A stretch of 36,513 bases of DNA from Salinicola endophyticus (GCF_003206575.1 NZ_PZJO01000004.1:616298-652810), one strand, 5' to 3'; counted from the stretch's first letter, positions 17,488 to 25,770 are shown. The notes: generated by a model from the letters alone, not told the origin. Program-made: numbers and translations.

Positions 17488-18233
17488 TGAAATCGATCCA
17501 TTGGCTGAGCGGCGCCGCTGTCGCTTTGGCGCTGGGGGGCTGTGCCTCCAGCGGTGAGAACAGCAACCCACAGGATCCGTGGGAAGGGTTCAACCGTGGC
17601 GTCTATCAGTTCAACGACACGCTCGACCGCTATGCGCTCAAGCCGGTCGCTCAGGGCTACAAGGCGGTAACCCCCGAACCCGTGCGCGACAGCGTCGGCA
17701 ACTTCTTCTCCAACCTCGGCGAGATCCGCACCGCGTTCAACAGCGTGCTGCAGTGGGAGTGGGGCAATGCCGGGACGGCGTCGGGCCGCTTCGTCATCAA
17801 CACCATCCTGGGTGTCGGTGGTCTGCTCGATCCGGCCACGCGCATGGGGCTCGACGAGAACGAGGAGGACTTCGGTCAGACGCTGGCCGTGTGGGGTGTC
17901 GATTCCGGCCCCTATCTGGTGCTGCCCGTGCTCGGTCCGAGTACGGTGCGCGATACCAGCGGTCTGCCGCTCGACATCTACACCTATCCGGTGACCTACG
18001 TCGAAGATGACAAGGTGCGCTACGGTCTGACCTTCCTGCGCTACGTCGACCTGCGCGCGAGTCTGCTCGATCAGGAGTCGCTGATTCAGGGCGATCGCTA
18101 CAGCTTCATCCGCGATGCCTACCTGCAGCGGCGTCAGTTTCTGATCAGCAACGGCAAGGCGGGCAAGGACCCGTTCGCCAACGGTGACTTCGGCAACGAT
18201 TTCAAATACAGCGAAGACGACTTCGCCGAGTGA
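17487..18233 (+). CDS. mlaA: Outer-membrane lipid asymmetry lipoprotein MlaA (VacJ)
   Basis: MlaA is the outer-membrane part of the Mla pathway, which removes phospholipids from the outer leaflet and passes them toward the inner membrane. The 248 aa protein begins with a lipoprotein signal; the lipobox LGGC puts the lipid-modified Cys at residue 19, and Ala at +2 suits the outer membrane. The family blocks DPWEGFNRGVYQFND, FFSNLGEIRTAFN, SGRFVINT, FGQTLAVWGV, GPYLVLPVLGPSTVRD and RYVDLRA are all present. ATG 17487 overlaps the upstream stop codon; an in-frame GTG at 17481 would add two residues. The mlaFEDCB transporter genes are not in this window. Confidence 0.95.
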   Translation: MKSIHWLSGAAVALALGGCASSGENSNPQDPWEGFNRGVYQFNDTLDRYALKPVAQGYKAVTPEPVRDSVGNFFSNLGEIRTAFNSVLQWEWGNAGTASGRFVINTILGVGGLLDPATRMGLDENEEDFGQTLAVWGVDSGPYLVLPVLGPSTVRDTSGLPLDIYTYPVTYVEDDKVRYGLTFLRYVDLRASLLDQESLIQGDRYSFIRDAYLQRRQFLISNGKAGKDPFANGDFGNDFKYSEDDFAE

Positions 18234-18237
18234 CCTC

Positions 18238-19386
18238 GTGTCCAAAACGTTGAGCGATGAGCCCGTGATCGGCGTGATCGACCTGCAGGGACGGGAGCGC
18301 GAGATGCTGGTGGGCGAGATCGCCCGCCTTGGCGTGCGCGTGGTGGCAGCGCACTCCCTGGCGGCGCTGCCGGGCGCCTGCGATCTGATCGTGGCGCACG
18401 TGCGTGCGGTCTCGCACGACGGCTGGCAGCTCCTGAGCCAGGGGCAGCCGACCATCGTGGTCAGCGAGAGTCGCCGCGACGGCGATCTGCACAAGGCGAT
18501 GGATGCCGGGCTGATCGACTATCTGGTCGAGCCGCTGGCGCATGCCGACATTCTGCGCCGGCTGGTGTGCCGAGCACTCGATCTCGACCGCCTGGCGCGC
18601 GCCCACGCCGAGAGCCGGGCAGAGCTTCAGTCGCTCAACGACCGTCTCGAGCAGCATCTGGAGATCCTGCGCGAGGATCAGCGCGCCGGTGGTCACGTGC
18701 AGCGCAAGCTGCTGCCGCCACCGGGTATGACCCACCGCGGCGTGCGCTGCGACTACTGGTTTGCGCCTTCGCTCTATCTCTCCGGGGATTTTCTCGATTT
18801 TCAGCGCTGCGACGAGCGCTACAGTTTCTTCTATTTTGCCGACGTCGCCGGACACGGTGCCTCCTCGGCATTCGTCACCGTCCTGCTGAAGTATCTCTGC
18901 AACCGTTGGCTGTCACAGTGGCGCACGCTGCTGCCGGAGGCGTTTCCCTCGCGCTGGCTGGGTGAGCTCAATCGCGAGCTGCTGGAGACCGGTATCGGCA
19001 AGCACGCGACGATCTTTGCCGGGGTACTGGACCATGAGCGCCATTTTCTGCACTATGCGCTCGGCGCTCAGCTGCCCATGCCGATCCTCGTCAGCGAGGA
19101 AGGGGCGAGCTACCTGGGCGGAGAAGGGCCGCCGGTGGGGTTGTTTCCGGATGTCGAGTACCCCATCTATGGTTGTCCGCTACCCGAGCGATTCCAGCTC
19201 TGGTTCTGTTCCGACGGTGTGCTGGAGTGCCTGCCGGCGGCTTCACTGGATGCGCGGCTCAAGGAACTCGAGCGTCGCGTGACACGTTGTACCCGCGTCG
19301 ATGATCTGAAGGATGGATTGGCGCTGGGAGATCAACTGCCGGATGATCTCAGCATGATGACACTGAGTGGTTTCGAGCATGATTGA
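18238..19386 (+). CDS. PP2C-type phosphatase with degenerate receiver domain (RssB-like)
   Basis: Residues 8-112 have a response-regulator receiver fold. The usual phospho-acceptor Asp is replaced by His54 (DLIVAH), and the usual Lys of the YLxKP motif by Glu98 (YLVEP). A helical linker (about 112-150) leads to a SpoIIE/RsbU-type phosphatase domain. That domain keeps its metal-binding acids: Asp184/Asp187 (GDFLD), Asp202 (ADVAGHG), Asp326 (CSDG) and Asp369/370 (PDD). It should therefore be an active Ser/Thr phosphatase not controlled by ordinary Asp phosphorylation. The product is 382 aa from GTG 18238, four bases after mlaA; another GTG at 18184 would overlap mlaA by 50 bases. The STAS gene downstream overlaps by 8 bases and is its likely substrate. 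Pseudomonas has a similar rssB-rssC pair after vacJ. Confidence 0.85.
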   Translation: MSKTLSDEPVIGVIDLQGREREMLVGEIARLGVRVVAAHSLAALPGACDLIVAHVRAVSHDGWQLLSQGQPTIVVSESRRDGDLHKAMDAGLIDYLVEPLAHADILRRLVCRALDLDRLARAHAESRAELQSLNDRLEQHLEILREDQRAGGHVQRKLLPPPGMTHRGVRCDYWFAPSLYLSGDFLDFQRCDERYSFFYFADVAGHGASSAFVTVLLKYLCNRWLSQWRTLLPEAFPSRWLGELNRELLETGIGKHATIFAGVLDHERHFLHYALGAQLPMPILVSEEGASYLGGEGPPVGLFPDVEYPIYGCPLPERFQLWFCSDGVLECLPAASLDARLKELERRVTRCTRVDDLKDGLALGDQLPDDLSMMTLSGFEHD

Positions 19387-19882
19387 AGGGCGAATCAAGG
19401 CGGCCTTCGACTCGGGCGTATTCGTGCTCAAGCTCTGCGGCGACGTCCGCTTGACGCTGTGCGCGACGCTCGATGCCGAGGCGCAGCGGCTGGCGGATCT
19501 GCCGGGCCTGCGTGCGGTCATGATCGATCTGCGTGAAGCGACCAACGTCGACTCTACCGCCCTGGGCTTCCTGGCCAAGGTGGCACTGGCGGTGCGCGGG
19601 CGGCTGGAGCAGCCGCCGACGATCGTGGCCGAGCATCCCGACGTCCGGCGCATGCTGGACGTGATGGGCTTCGCGCGCTACTTCACCCTGGTGGAGGCGC
19701 CGCTCACCGAGCCGGCCGAGCTCGCCGAGCTGCCCCATGTCGAGGCTGACGAGAAAGCCATTCAGCAGCGCATTCTCGAGGCCCATCGTATTCTCATGCA
19801 CATGAGCGAGCACAATCGGCACGAGTTCCAGCCGCTGATCGAGCTGCTCGAGTCCCAGCACGCCAAGGCTTCCCCTCACTGA
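19379..19882 (+). CDS. STAS-domain anti-sigma factor antagonist
   Basis: The 167 aa protein opens with a SpoIIAA-like STAS domain (residues 1-105). In partner-switching systems this domain binds an anti-sigma kinase when unphosphorylated. The phosphorylatable Ser is probably Ser59 in NVDSTALGF. A helical, charged tail (about 115-167) is not part of the core STAS fold. The ATG lies inside the end of the phosphatase gene (8-base overlap), so the two are coupled and the phosphatase probably resets Ser59. No anti-sigma kinase gene is nearby, so the target is unknown; sigma-S control is a guess by analogy with Pseudomonas RssC. Confidence 0.88.
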   Translation: MIEGRIKAAFDSGVFVLKLCGDVRLTLCATLDAEAQRLADLPGLRAVMIDLREATNVDSTALGFLAKVALAVRGRLEQPPTIVAEHPDVRRMLDVMGFARYFTLVEAPLTEPAELAELPHVEADEKAIQQRILEAHRILMHMSEHNRHEFQPLIELLESQHAKASPH

Positions 19883-20172
19883 CTCGGTGAGTCCGCGGGG
19901 CTCGGGGCTGTCGCGCGCGCCTGCGCCGGTGTCACTGGCCTGGCAGGGATGCTGACCGTGTCTCTCTTCCTGCGCCCCCGCGACCCCGTCTCGGGTGAGC
20001 GTGATCATCGCTCCGGCATTCCGGCCGGGGCCCGGCGGCAGTCGCCGTCATCTTCAGGTGTCGTCATCGACCGTGCCAGCGGCATCGCTGGCCGTTGGCC
20101 GCAATGGCTGGCTTGGCGCTACCGCCGCCCGCGGTCGTGTGTCTCTCATCCGCTCGCCGCAAGGAGGAAGTC
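19883..20172. other. Gap between STAS gene and bcr
   Basis: No gene with recognisable protein sequence lies in this 290-base stretch. It stays GC-rich, lacks a clean U-tract terminator, and no promoter matches well enough to name. An open frame running through it into bcr (from 19995) reads as low-complexity Arg/Gly/Pro sequence and looks non-coding. Confidence 0.5.
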
Positions 20173-20196
20173 GTGTTGTCGAGGAGTCTAACGTGA
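20173..20196 (+). CDS. Possible seven-codon leader ORF coupled to bcr
   Basis: A perfect ribosome site AAGGAGG (20161-20167) is followed five bases later by GTG 20173. The frame GTG TTG TCG AGG AGT CTA ACG ends in a TGA that overlaps the GTG start of the transporter gene (GTGA). AGG and CTA should be rare codons in a genome this GC-rich. It could act as a translational leader; this rests on sequence pattern only. Confidence 0.3.
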   Translation: MLSRSLT

Positions 20197-21398
20197 CGCC
20201 GCTGAGCGCGCGTCGTCTGGCGCTGCTGGTGGCCGCCAATACTGCCCTGGCACCGCTGGCGATCGATGCCTATCTGCCCGCTATGCCGGCGCTGGCGGCC
20301 TCTGTCGGCGCCAGTGTTCACCATACCGAGCTATCGCTGAGCGTGTTCCTGCTCGGCTTTGCCCTGGGGCAGCTGGTATGCGGGCCGCTCTCCGACCGGT
20401 TCGGCCGCAAGCCGGTGCTGATGGCGGGGTTGGGGGTCTTCCTGCTCGCCAGCCTGGCGCTGACCCAGGTCGGCTCGCTGGCCACGCTGTGGGGCTGGCG
20501 CTTCGTCCAGGCCCTGGGAGGAGGCGCCTGCGTGGTCAACTCCGCGGCGATCGTGCGTGACCGCTTCAGCGGGCGCGAGGCGGCCAAGGTGATGTCGACC
20601 ATGGTGATGATTCTGATGATGGCGCCGCTGGTGGCGCCGGCCCTGGGCAGCGCGCTGCTGCACCTGGCCGATTGGTGGCTGATCTTTCTGTTCCTGGCAC
20701 TCTATGCGGCCTTCGTGCTGTGGCTGCTGGGACGCTTTCTGCCCGAGACCCACGGGCGTGATCCCGAGGCGCCCTCGGTGGGGCAGATCCTGGGCAACTA
20801 CCGCAGCGTGCTGCGTCATCGTGAGGCGATGGGCTATATCGGTGCGGTATCGATGTCATTCGCCGGGATGTTCGCCTTCATCACCGGCTCGCCTTATCTC
20901 TATATGGAGCACTACGGGCTTTCGACCACGCTCTATCCCTTCGTGTTCGGTGCCAACATTCTGATCATGGCCTCCTCCAGCCGGCTCAACATTCGTCTGC
21001 TCAAGCGCCGCACGCCGCAGCAGAACCTGCTGCTGGGGCTCGGCGTGCAGTTGAGTGCGGGCATCGGTCTGGTGGCGCTGGTCGCCTCGGGGCTGGATTC
21101 GATCTACAGCGTGGCGCCGCTGATGGTGGTGTTCGTCGGCATGCAGGGGCTGATCAGTCCCAACGCCATGTCATCGATGCTCGATCATTTTCCGCGCATG
21201 AGTGCTACCGCGACGGCGCTTCAGGGCTGCCTGCAGTTCACCTGCGGGGCGGTCGCGGGGGCGCTGGTCGGAGCTTTCGAACTGGCCAGCGCCTGGCCCA
21301 CGGTGTTGACCATGCTCGGTGCGACCCTGCTGGGTAACATCGGCGTTCGCGTGCTGTCGGGCCCAGCACTCAAGCGAGCGTCGTCGCCCGCCGCCTGA
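20193..21398 (+). CDS. Bcr/CflA family drug-resistance transporter (MFS)
   Basis: A 12-helix major facilitator efflux pump (401 aa; E. coli Bcr is 396) that should export small drugs or metabolites using the proton gradient. The first helix carries the typical IDAYLPAMP (Asp25), and MFS motif A GPLSDRFGRKP is at 64-74. FVQALGGGACVVNSAAIVRD and MMAPLVAPALG in helices 4-5 fit the DHA1 Bcr/CflA group. GTG 20193 is chosen because GAGGAG (20181-20186) sits six bases upstream and the family N-terminus begins here; longer in-frame starts add unconserved residues. The substrate cannot be read from sequence. Confidence 0.9.
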   Translation: MTPLSARRLALLVAANTALAPLAIDAYLPAMPALAASVGASVHHTELSLSVFLLGFALGQLVCGPLSDRFGRKPVLMAGLGVFLLASLALTQVGSLATLWGWRFVQALGGGACVVNSAAIVRDRFSGREAAKVMSTMVMILMMAPLVAPALGSALLHLADWWLIFLFLALYAAFVLWLLGRFLPETHGRDPEAPSVGQILGNYRSVLRHREAMGYIGAVSMSFAGMFAFITGSPYLYMEHYGLSTTLYPFVFGANILIMASSSRLNIRLLKRRTPQQNLLLGLGVQLSAGIGLVALVASGLDSIYSVAPLMVVFVGMQGLISPNAMSSMLDHFPRMSATATALQGCLQFTCGAVAGALVGAFELASAWPTVLTMLGATLLGNIGVRVLSGPALKRASSPAA

Positions 21399-21483
21399 AA
21401 GGCAGTTGGTGCCGGCTGTCGCCCTGTGCCTTGGCGGCGGATCGTTCATCATCCCGTCCCTGATCCTCCCTCCCCAGACCGTT

Positions 21484-21510
21484 CGGCCACGCCTGCGTGG
21501 CCGATCTTTC
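21484..21510 (+). terminator. Terminator after bcr
   Basis: A perfect eight-base-pair stem (21484-21491 with 21496-21503) with a CCTG tetraloop is followed by ATCTTTCTC. It ends the bcr transcript before the pst control region. Confidence 0.55.
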
Positions 21511-21563
21511 TCGCCTCCAACGCTGTTTACCCAATACGTGCAAGCAGTTACGTGGCCTGACGC

Positions 21564-21581
21564 TTGTCATCCTGTTGTCAT
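21564..21581 (+). promoter_or_regulatory. Upstream Pho box
   Basis: TTGTCAT (21564-21570) and TTGTCAT (21575-21581) are separated by four bases, giving the 11-bp period of a PhoB binding site. It lies about 270 bases before pstS, so it may serve a second, distal promoter or extend the PhoB array. Confidence 0.7.
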
Positions 21582-21713
21582 CTAGGGTTGGCAGTGTGGG
21601 TGCCGCGAAGGTTGCAGCCGGTAGGCGAGGCTGCTCTCTAGACCATCGGCGATCGCCAGCGGGCTGCGGTCGTACGGTGGTTTTTCGTGCTCCTGACGCA
21701 CCGATGTCGCCGA

Positions 21714-21758
21714 ATGTCACTTTTCAGAACGATGACAGGGCTGTCATAAAAGTGTCAC
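21714..21758 (+). promoter_or_regulatory. Main Pho box array and pstS promoter
   Basis: CTGTCAT (21741-21747), AAAA, then GTGTCAC (21752-21758) is a near-consensus PhoB box. Another half site ATGTCAC lies at 21714-21720. ATGACAG at 21732-21738 forms a perfect inverted repeat with CTGTCAT across two bases. Ten bases after the box, TAACGT (21769-21774) is in the place of the -10 element, and there is no proper -35, as expected for a PhoB-activated promoter. The remaining leader (21775-21853) holds only the pstS ribosome site. Confidence 0.8.
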
Positions 21759-21853
21759 GCATCCGACGTAACGTGGCGTCCTGAGAGTGCTGACAACCTT
21801 CGCAACGTCGTTATCGCACACGCATCCATCCAAGGTGGAAACAGGATATCGCT

Positions 21854-22894
21854 ATGCTCAAACATGTCTTCGCTACGCTCGTTTCCGGGTCCCTGATTCT
21901 GGGCGCCGCCGCTGCCCAGGCCCAGGAAGCCATTACTGGCGCCGGCGCGACCTTCCCGTATCCGGTCTACTCCCAGTGGGCGGATGCCTATCAGGACAAG
22001 TCCGGCGTTGGCCTCAACTACCAGGCCATCGGTTCCGGCGGCGGCATTCAGCAGATCACCGCCAAGACCGTGACCTTCGGGGCCAGCGATGCGCCGATGA
22101 CCAAGGAAGAGCTGGACAAGAACGGCCTGCTGCAGTGGCCGATGGTCATGGGCGGTGTGGTCGCGGCTTTCCACGTCGATGGCATCGACGGTGCGATCAA
22201 TCTGGACGGCAAGACGCTGGCCGACATCTACCAGGGCAAGATCAGCCGCTGGAACGACGAAGCCATCGCCAAGCTGAATCCGGACATGGAACTGCCCGAC
22301 ACCAAGATCACCCCGGTCTACCGTGCCGAAGGGTCGGGTACCAACTTCCTGTTCACCCACTACCTGTCGCAGGTCAGCCAGGACTTCGCCAATACCGTGG
22401 GTGAGGGCAAGTCGGTGGCATGGCCGGCGGGCGTCGGTGCCAAGGCCAACGCTGGCGTCGCCAGCCAGATCGCCAACACCAATGGCGCTATCGGCTACGT
22501 CGAGTTCGCCTACGCTGCCCAGAACGACCTGCACCTGGTGCACCTGAAGAACAAGGCCGGCAAGACCGTGGCACCCGACATGGATTCGTTCATGGCCGCT
22601 GCCGCCAACGCCGACTGGAAGAACGCGCCGGGCATGTACCTGGTGCTGACCAACCAGCCGGGCGACAACAGCTGGCCGATCACCGGTGCCTCTTTCATCC
22701 TGATGCACAAGCAGGTGCAGAACGTGGATGCCGCACGCCAGGCGCTGGAGTTCTTCGACTGGGCCTACAGCAACGGCGACAAGATGGCCAAGGAGCTCGA
22801 CTACGTGCCGATGCCGAAGAACGTGGCCGACATGGTTCGTGAGAGCTGGAGCGAGATCAAGGGTCCGAACGGCGAGGCCGTCTGGAAGCAGTAA
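21854..22894 (+). CDS. pstS: Periplasmic phosphate-binding protein PstS
   Basis: The high-affinity phosphate receptor of the Pst ABC importer. At 346 aa it equals the E. coli protein. A signal peptide spans residues 1-23 (ending AAAQA), and the mature protein starts near QEAITGAG. Phosphate-binding segments GAGATFPYP, GSGGGIQQ, SDAPM, EGSGTNF and the GYVEF block are all present. An AGGAT site (21843-21847) precedes the ATG. It leads pstSCAB under Pho boxes and is followed by strong hairpins, which probably let it be made in excess over the membrane subunits. Confidence 0.96.
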   Translation: MLKHVFATLVSGSLILGAAAAQAQEAITGAGATFPYPVYSQWADAYQDKSGVGLNYQAIGSGGGIQQITAKTVTFGASDAPMTKEELDKNGLLQWPMVMGGVVAAFHVDGIDGAINLDGKTLADIYQGKISRWNDEAIAKLNPDMELPDTKITPVYRAEGSGTNFLFTHYLSQVSQDFANTVGEGKSVAWPAGVGAKANAGVASQIANTNGAIGYVEFAYAAQNDLHLVHLKNKAGKTVAPDMDSFMAAAANADWKNAPGMYLVLTNQPGDNSWPITGASFILMHKQVQNVDAARQALEFFDWAYSNGDKMAKELDYVPMPKNVADMVRESWSEIKGPNGEAVWKQ

Positions 22895-22906
22895 TCCCTT
22901 GAGTCC

Positions 22907-22947
22907 CGATCGCGACGGCGAGTGGTCCGCTGCTCCCGTCGCGATCG
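22907..22947 (+). repeat. 12-bp hairpin in the pstS-pstC gap
   Basis: A perfect 12-base-pair inverted repeat (22907-22918 with 22936-22947) with a 17-base loop begins 13 bases after pstS. Two more stems follow: gcgcgtt/aacgcgc (22975-22995) and ctgccgc/gcggcag (23012-23033). No U-tract follows any of them, so partial attenuation or protection of the pstS mRNA 3' end is more likely than full termination. Confidence 0.65.
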
Positions 22948-23058
22948 TGTATCGAACGAGCATCCATGCAACAAGCGCGTTAGCAACCAACGCGCATGCA
23001 AAGACACAGTACTGCCGCTACCTCCGGCGGCAGCGTGGCAAGCCGACGAGGAACTGAC

Positions 23059-24000
23059 ATGGCCACCCCCCAAGCGATTCAAACCGGCGGCGGTCTGGGC
23101 GGACTGAGCGAGGCCACCCGTAAGCGGCTCCAGCGCAAGGCGCGCATCGATGTATGGTTCGAGCGCGTACTGTTCGCCTTCGCCTTCGCGGTGCTGCTGC
23201 TACTCGGGGCGATCATCGCCTCACTGATCGCTTCCAGCTGGCCGGCGCTCGAGCGCTACGGTCTGGAGTTCTTCACCGAGAATCGCTGGGCGGCCAACGT
23301 CGAAGTGTTCGGCGCCTTGCCCGCCATCTACGGAACCCTGCTGACCTCCTTCATCGCGATCGTCATCGCGGTTCCCATCTCATTCGGCATCGCCATCTTC
23401 CTGACCGAACTCTGTCCGAACGTGCTGCGCCAGCCCCTCAGTACGCTGATCGAGCTGCTGGCCGGTATTCCTTCGATCATTTACGGCATGTGGGGGATGG
23501 AAGTGATGGCCCCACTGCTGCGCACCTGGTTCCCCTCGGTATTTCCTGCCGGGACCGGACTGGCCACGGCCGGTATCATTCTGGCGGTGATGATCATCCC
23601 GTTCATCACGGCAGTGAGTCGCGACGTCATCAATACGGTGCCGGCGGTGATGCGTGAATCCGCCTACGGCCTCGGCTGCACCACTTGGGAAGTCGCCCGC
23701 CGGGTCATCCTGCCTTCGGTCAAGCGTGGCCTGGTGGGGGGTGTGGTGCTCGGGCTGGGACGGGCCCTGGGCGAGACCATGGCAGTGACCTTCGTGATCG
23801 GCAACAACCTGTTCCTGAACCCCACGCTCACGGGACAGGGCACCTCGATCGCGGCCCTGATCGCCAACCAGTTCTCCGAGTCGGACGGTACCCAGCGCTC
23901 GGCGCTGCTGGCGCTGGGCCTGATTCTGTTCCTGATCACCTTCGCCGTGCTGGCGTTCGCGCGCTATCTGCTGCGCAACAGCACCGGTCGCCACGCCTGA
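23059..24000 (+). CDS. pstC: Phosphate ABC transporter permease PstC
   Basis: One of the two inner-membrane channel subunits of the Pst importer (313 aa; E. coli 319). Six hydrophobic helices start with FAFAVLLLLGAIIASLI (about 40-57). The ATPase-contact EAA loop is at about 199-220 (RESAYGLG...RVILP), and LLAGIPSIIYG (133-143) is a family signature. The start MATPQAIQ is preceded by GAGGA (23048-23052); an in-frame ATG at 22996 falls within the structured spacer and would add 21 odd residues. It is followed by pstA after 18 bases. Confidence 0.94.
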   Translation: MATPQAIQTGGGLGGLSEATRKRLQRKARIDVWFERVLFAFAFAVLLLLGAIIASLIASSWPALERYGLEFFTENRWAANVEVFGALPAIYGTLLTSFIAIVIAVPISFGIAIFLTELCPNVLRQPLSTLIELLAGIPSIIYGMWGMEVMAPLLRTWFPSVFPAGTGLATAGIILAVMIIPFITAVSRDVINTVPAVMRESAYGLGCTTWEVARRVILPSVKRGLVGGVVLGLGRALGETMAVTFVIGNNLFLNPTLTGQGTSIAALIANQFSESDGTQRSALLALGLILFLITFAVLAFARYLLRNSTGRHA

Positions 24001-24018
24001 GCCGAGAGGAGAGAGACG

Positions 24019-24870
24019 ATGCAGACCCAAATGACGCCGCTCTATCGCCGGCGCAAGCTGCTCAACCGACTGGTCATGGCCGCCTGTATCGGCGCCACCC
24101 TGATCGGGTTCGTGTTCCTGTTCGCGATCATTCTGACCCTGGTGACCAAGGGGCTCGGCGCGATCTCGCCGTCGATCTTCATCGAACGGACACGCATGAA
24201 TGGTGGCGGCCTGGGCAACGCGATCTGGGGCACCTTCATGATGACCTCGCTGGCCACCATCCTGGGCACCGTGATCGGCGTGGCCGCGGGTACCTGGCTG
24301 GCGGAGTACGGCAACAAGGGCCTGCTGCCCAAGGTGATCCGCTTCATCAACGATATCCTGCTGTCGGCACCCTCGATCATCATCGGCCTGTTCATCTACG
24401 CGGTGGTGGTGGTGCCCATGGGCAGCTTCTCCGGCTGGGCTGGGGTGCTGTCGCTCACGGTGATCATCGTGCCGGTGGTGATCCGGTCCACCGAGGACAT
24501 GCTGCGCCTGATTCCCAATTCGCTGCGCGAGGCGGCAGCGGCGTTGGGTGCCCACCGCTGGTGGATCATCGTGCGCGTCTGCTACAGCGGCGCACGTGCC
24601 GGTATCCTGACCGGTATCCTGCTCGGGTTCGCGCGTATCAGCGGCGAGACGGCGCCGCTGCTGTTCACCTCGCTGAACTCCAACCAGTGGAACTTCTTCA
24701 ATCTCGACAACGAGATGGCCAACCTGCCGATGACCATCTACCAGAACATGACGATCAACGCTTTCATTCCCGATTTGGTATCGCTGGCCTGGGGTGGGGC
24801 ACTGATACTGACGGCCGCCATTCTGATTCTCAACATCGCGGCGCGTTACTTCTCGCGTCAACGCTCCTGA
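24019..24870 (+). CDS. pstA: Phosphate ABC transporter permease PstA
   Basis: The second Pst channel subunit (283 aa; E. coli 296). Helix 1 is MAACIGATLIGFVFLFAII (about 20-38). The EAA loop SLREAAAALGAHRW lies at 168-181, and NDILLSAPSIIIGLF (111-125) is the PstA counterpart of the PstC signature. A purine-rich GAGAGGAGAGAGA site lies just before the ATG. Spacing of 18-20 bases to its neighbours indicates one transcript with pstC and pstB. It is intact with no unusual residues. Confidence 0.95.
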   Translation: MQTQMTPLYRRRKLLNRLVMAACIGATLIGFVFLFAIILTLVTKGLGAISPSIFIERTRMNGGGLGNAIWGTFMMTSLATILGTVIGVAAGTWLAEYGNKGLLPKVIRFINDILLSAPSIIIGLFIYAVVVVPMGSFSGWAGVLSLTVIIVPVVIRSTEDMLRLIPNSLREAAAALGAHRWWIIVRVCYSGARAGILTGILLGFARISGETAPLLFTSLNSNQWNFFNLDNEMANLPMTIYQNMTINAFIPDLVSLAWGGALILTAAILILNIAARYFSRQRS

Positions 24871-24890
24871 CTTTCCGCTAAGAGACTGCC

Positions 24891-25715
24891 ATGACCGTCG
24901 ATTTCAATCTAAACGCCAACCCGAACGCTGCCGAGGCGCCGAATGCGTCCCAGGCACGGGCCGCGTCCAAGCTTCGTGTCAAGGACCTGAACCTCTACTA
25001 CGGCCAGTTTCAGGCGCTCAAGGACATCACCATGGAGATCCCCGAGCGCCAGGTGACGGCGTTCATCGGTCCCTCCGGGTGCGGCAAGTCGACCCTGATC
25101 CGCTGCTTCAACCGGATCCACGATCTCTACGAGGGAATCCGCACCGAGGGACAGATTCTGCTCGACAGCCACGACATCTATGGCTCCGGGGTCGACCTGA
25201 ACCTGCTGCGTGCGCGCATCGGCATGGTGTTCCAGAAGCCGACGCCGTTCCCGATGACGGTGTTCGACAATGTCGCCTTCGGGATTCGTCTCTACGAGAA
25301 GCTTTCCCAGCGCGAACTGGAGGAGCGGGTCGAGTGGGCGCTGCGCAAGGCGGCACTGTGGGAGGAGGTCAAGGACAAGCTCAAGCAGAGCGGTCAGGCG
25401 CTCTCCGGTGGTCAGCAGCAGCGTCTGTGCATTGCGCGCACCATCGCGGTGAAGCCGGAGGTGATCCTGCTCGACGAGCCGACCTCCGCCCTCGATCCGA
25501 TCTCCACCGGTTATATCGAGGATCTGATCAACGAGCTCAAGAAGGACTACACGATCGTCATCGTGACCCACAACATGCAGCAGGCGGCGCGAATTTCCGA
25601 TATCACCGCCTTCATGTATCTGGGTAGCCTGATCGAGTGCGACGATACCACCAAGATCTTCACCCAGCCCAAGGAGAGCCGCACCGAGGACTACATCACC
25701 GGCCGTTACGGCTAA
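24891..25715 (+). CDS. pstB: Phosphate ABC transporter ATPase PstB
   Basis: The ATPase that powers phosphate import (274 aa; E. coli 257). It has Walker [10 protein letters not shown] (60-68), Q-loop FQKPTPFPM, signature LSGGQQQR (171-178), Walker B VILLDEP (191-197) and H-loop His227. About 27 N-terminal residues, rich in Asn and Ala ([15 protein letters not shown]), precede the fold and are variable in the family. AAGAGA lies upstream. The gene ends in a terminator, and no phoU follows, unlike the common pstSCAB-phoU arrangement. Confidence 0.96.
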   Translation: MTVDFNLNANPNAAEAPNASQARAASKLRVKDLNLYYGQFQALKDITMEIPERQVTAFIGPSGCGKSTLIRCFNRIHDLYEGIRTEGQILLDSHDIYGSGVDLNLLRARIGMVFQKPTPFPMTVFDNVAFGIRLYEKLSQRELEERVEWALRKAALWEEVKDKLKQSGQALSGGQQQRLCIARTIAVKPEVILLDEPTSALDPISTGYIEDLINELKKDYTIVIVTHNMQQAARISDITAFMYLGSLIECDDTTKIFTQPKESRTEDYITGRYG

Positions 25716-25734
25716 ACCTCGCTGGCATGGCCTT

Positions 25735-25770
25735 GCGCCCCGGTCGTCTGCGGCCGGGGCGCTTGCGTTT
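25735..25770 (+). terminator. Terminator of the pst operon
   Basis: A perfect nine-base-pair GC stem (25735-25743 with 25754-25762) and ten-base loop is followed by TTGCGTTT. It closes the pst transcript 20 bases after pstB. Confidence 0.6.
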
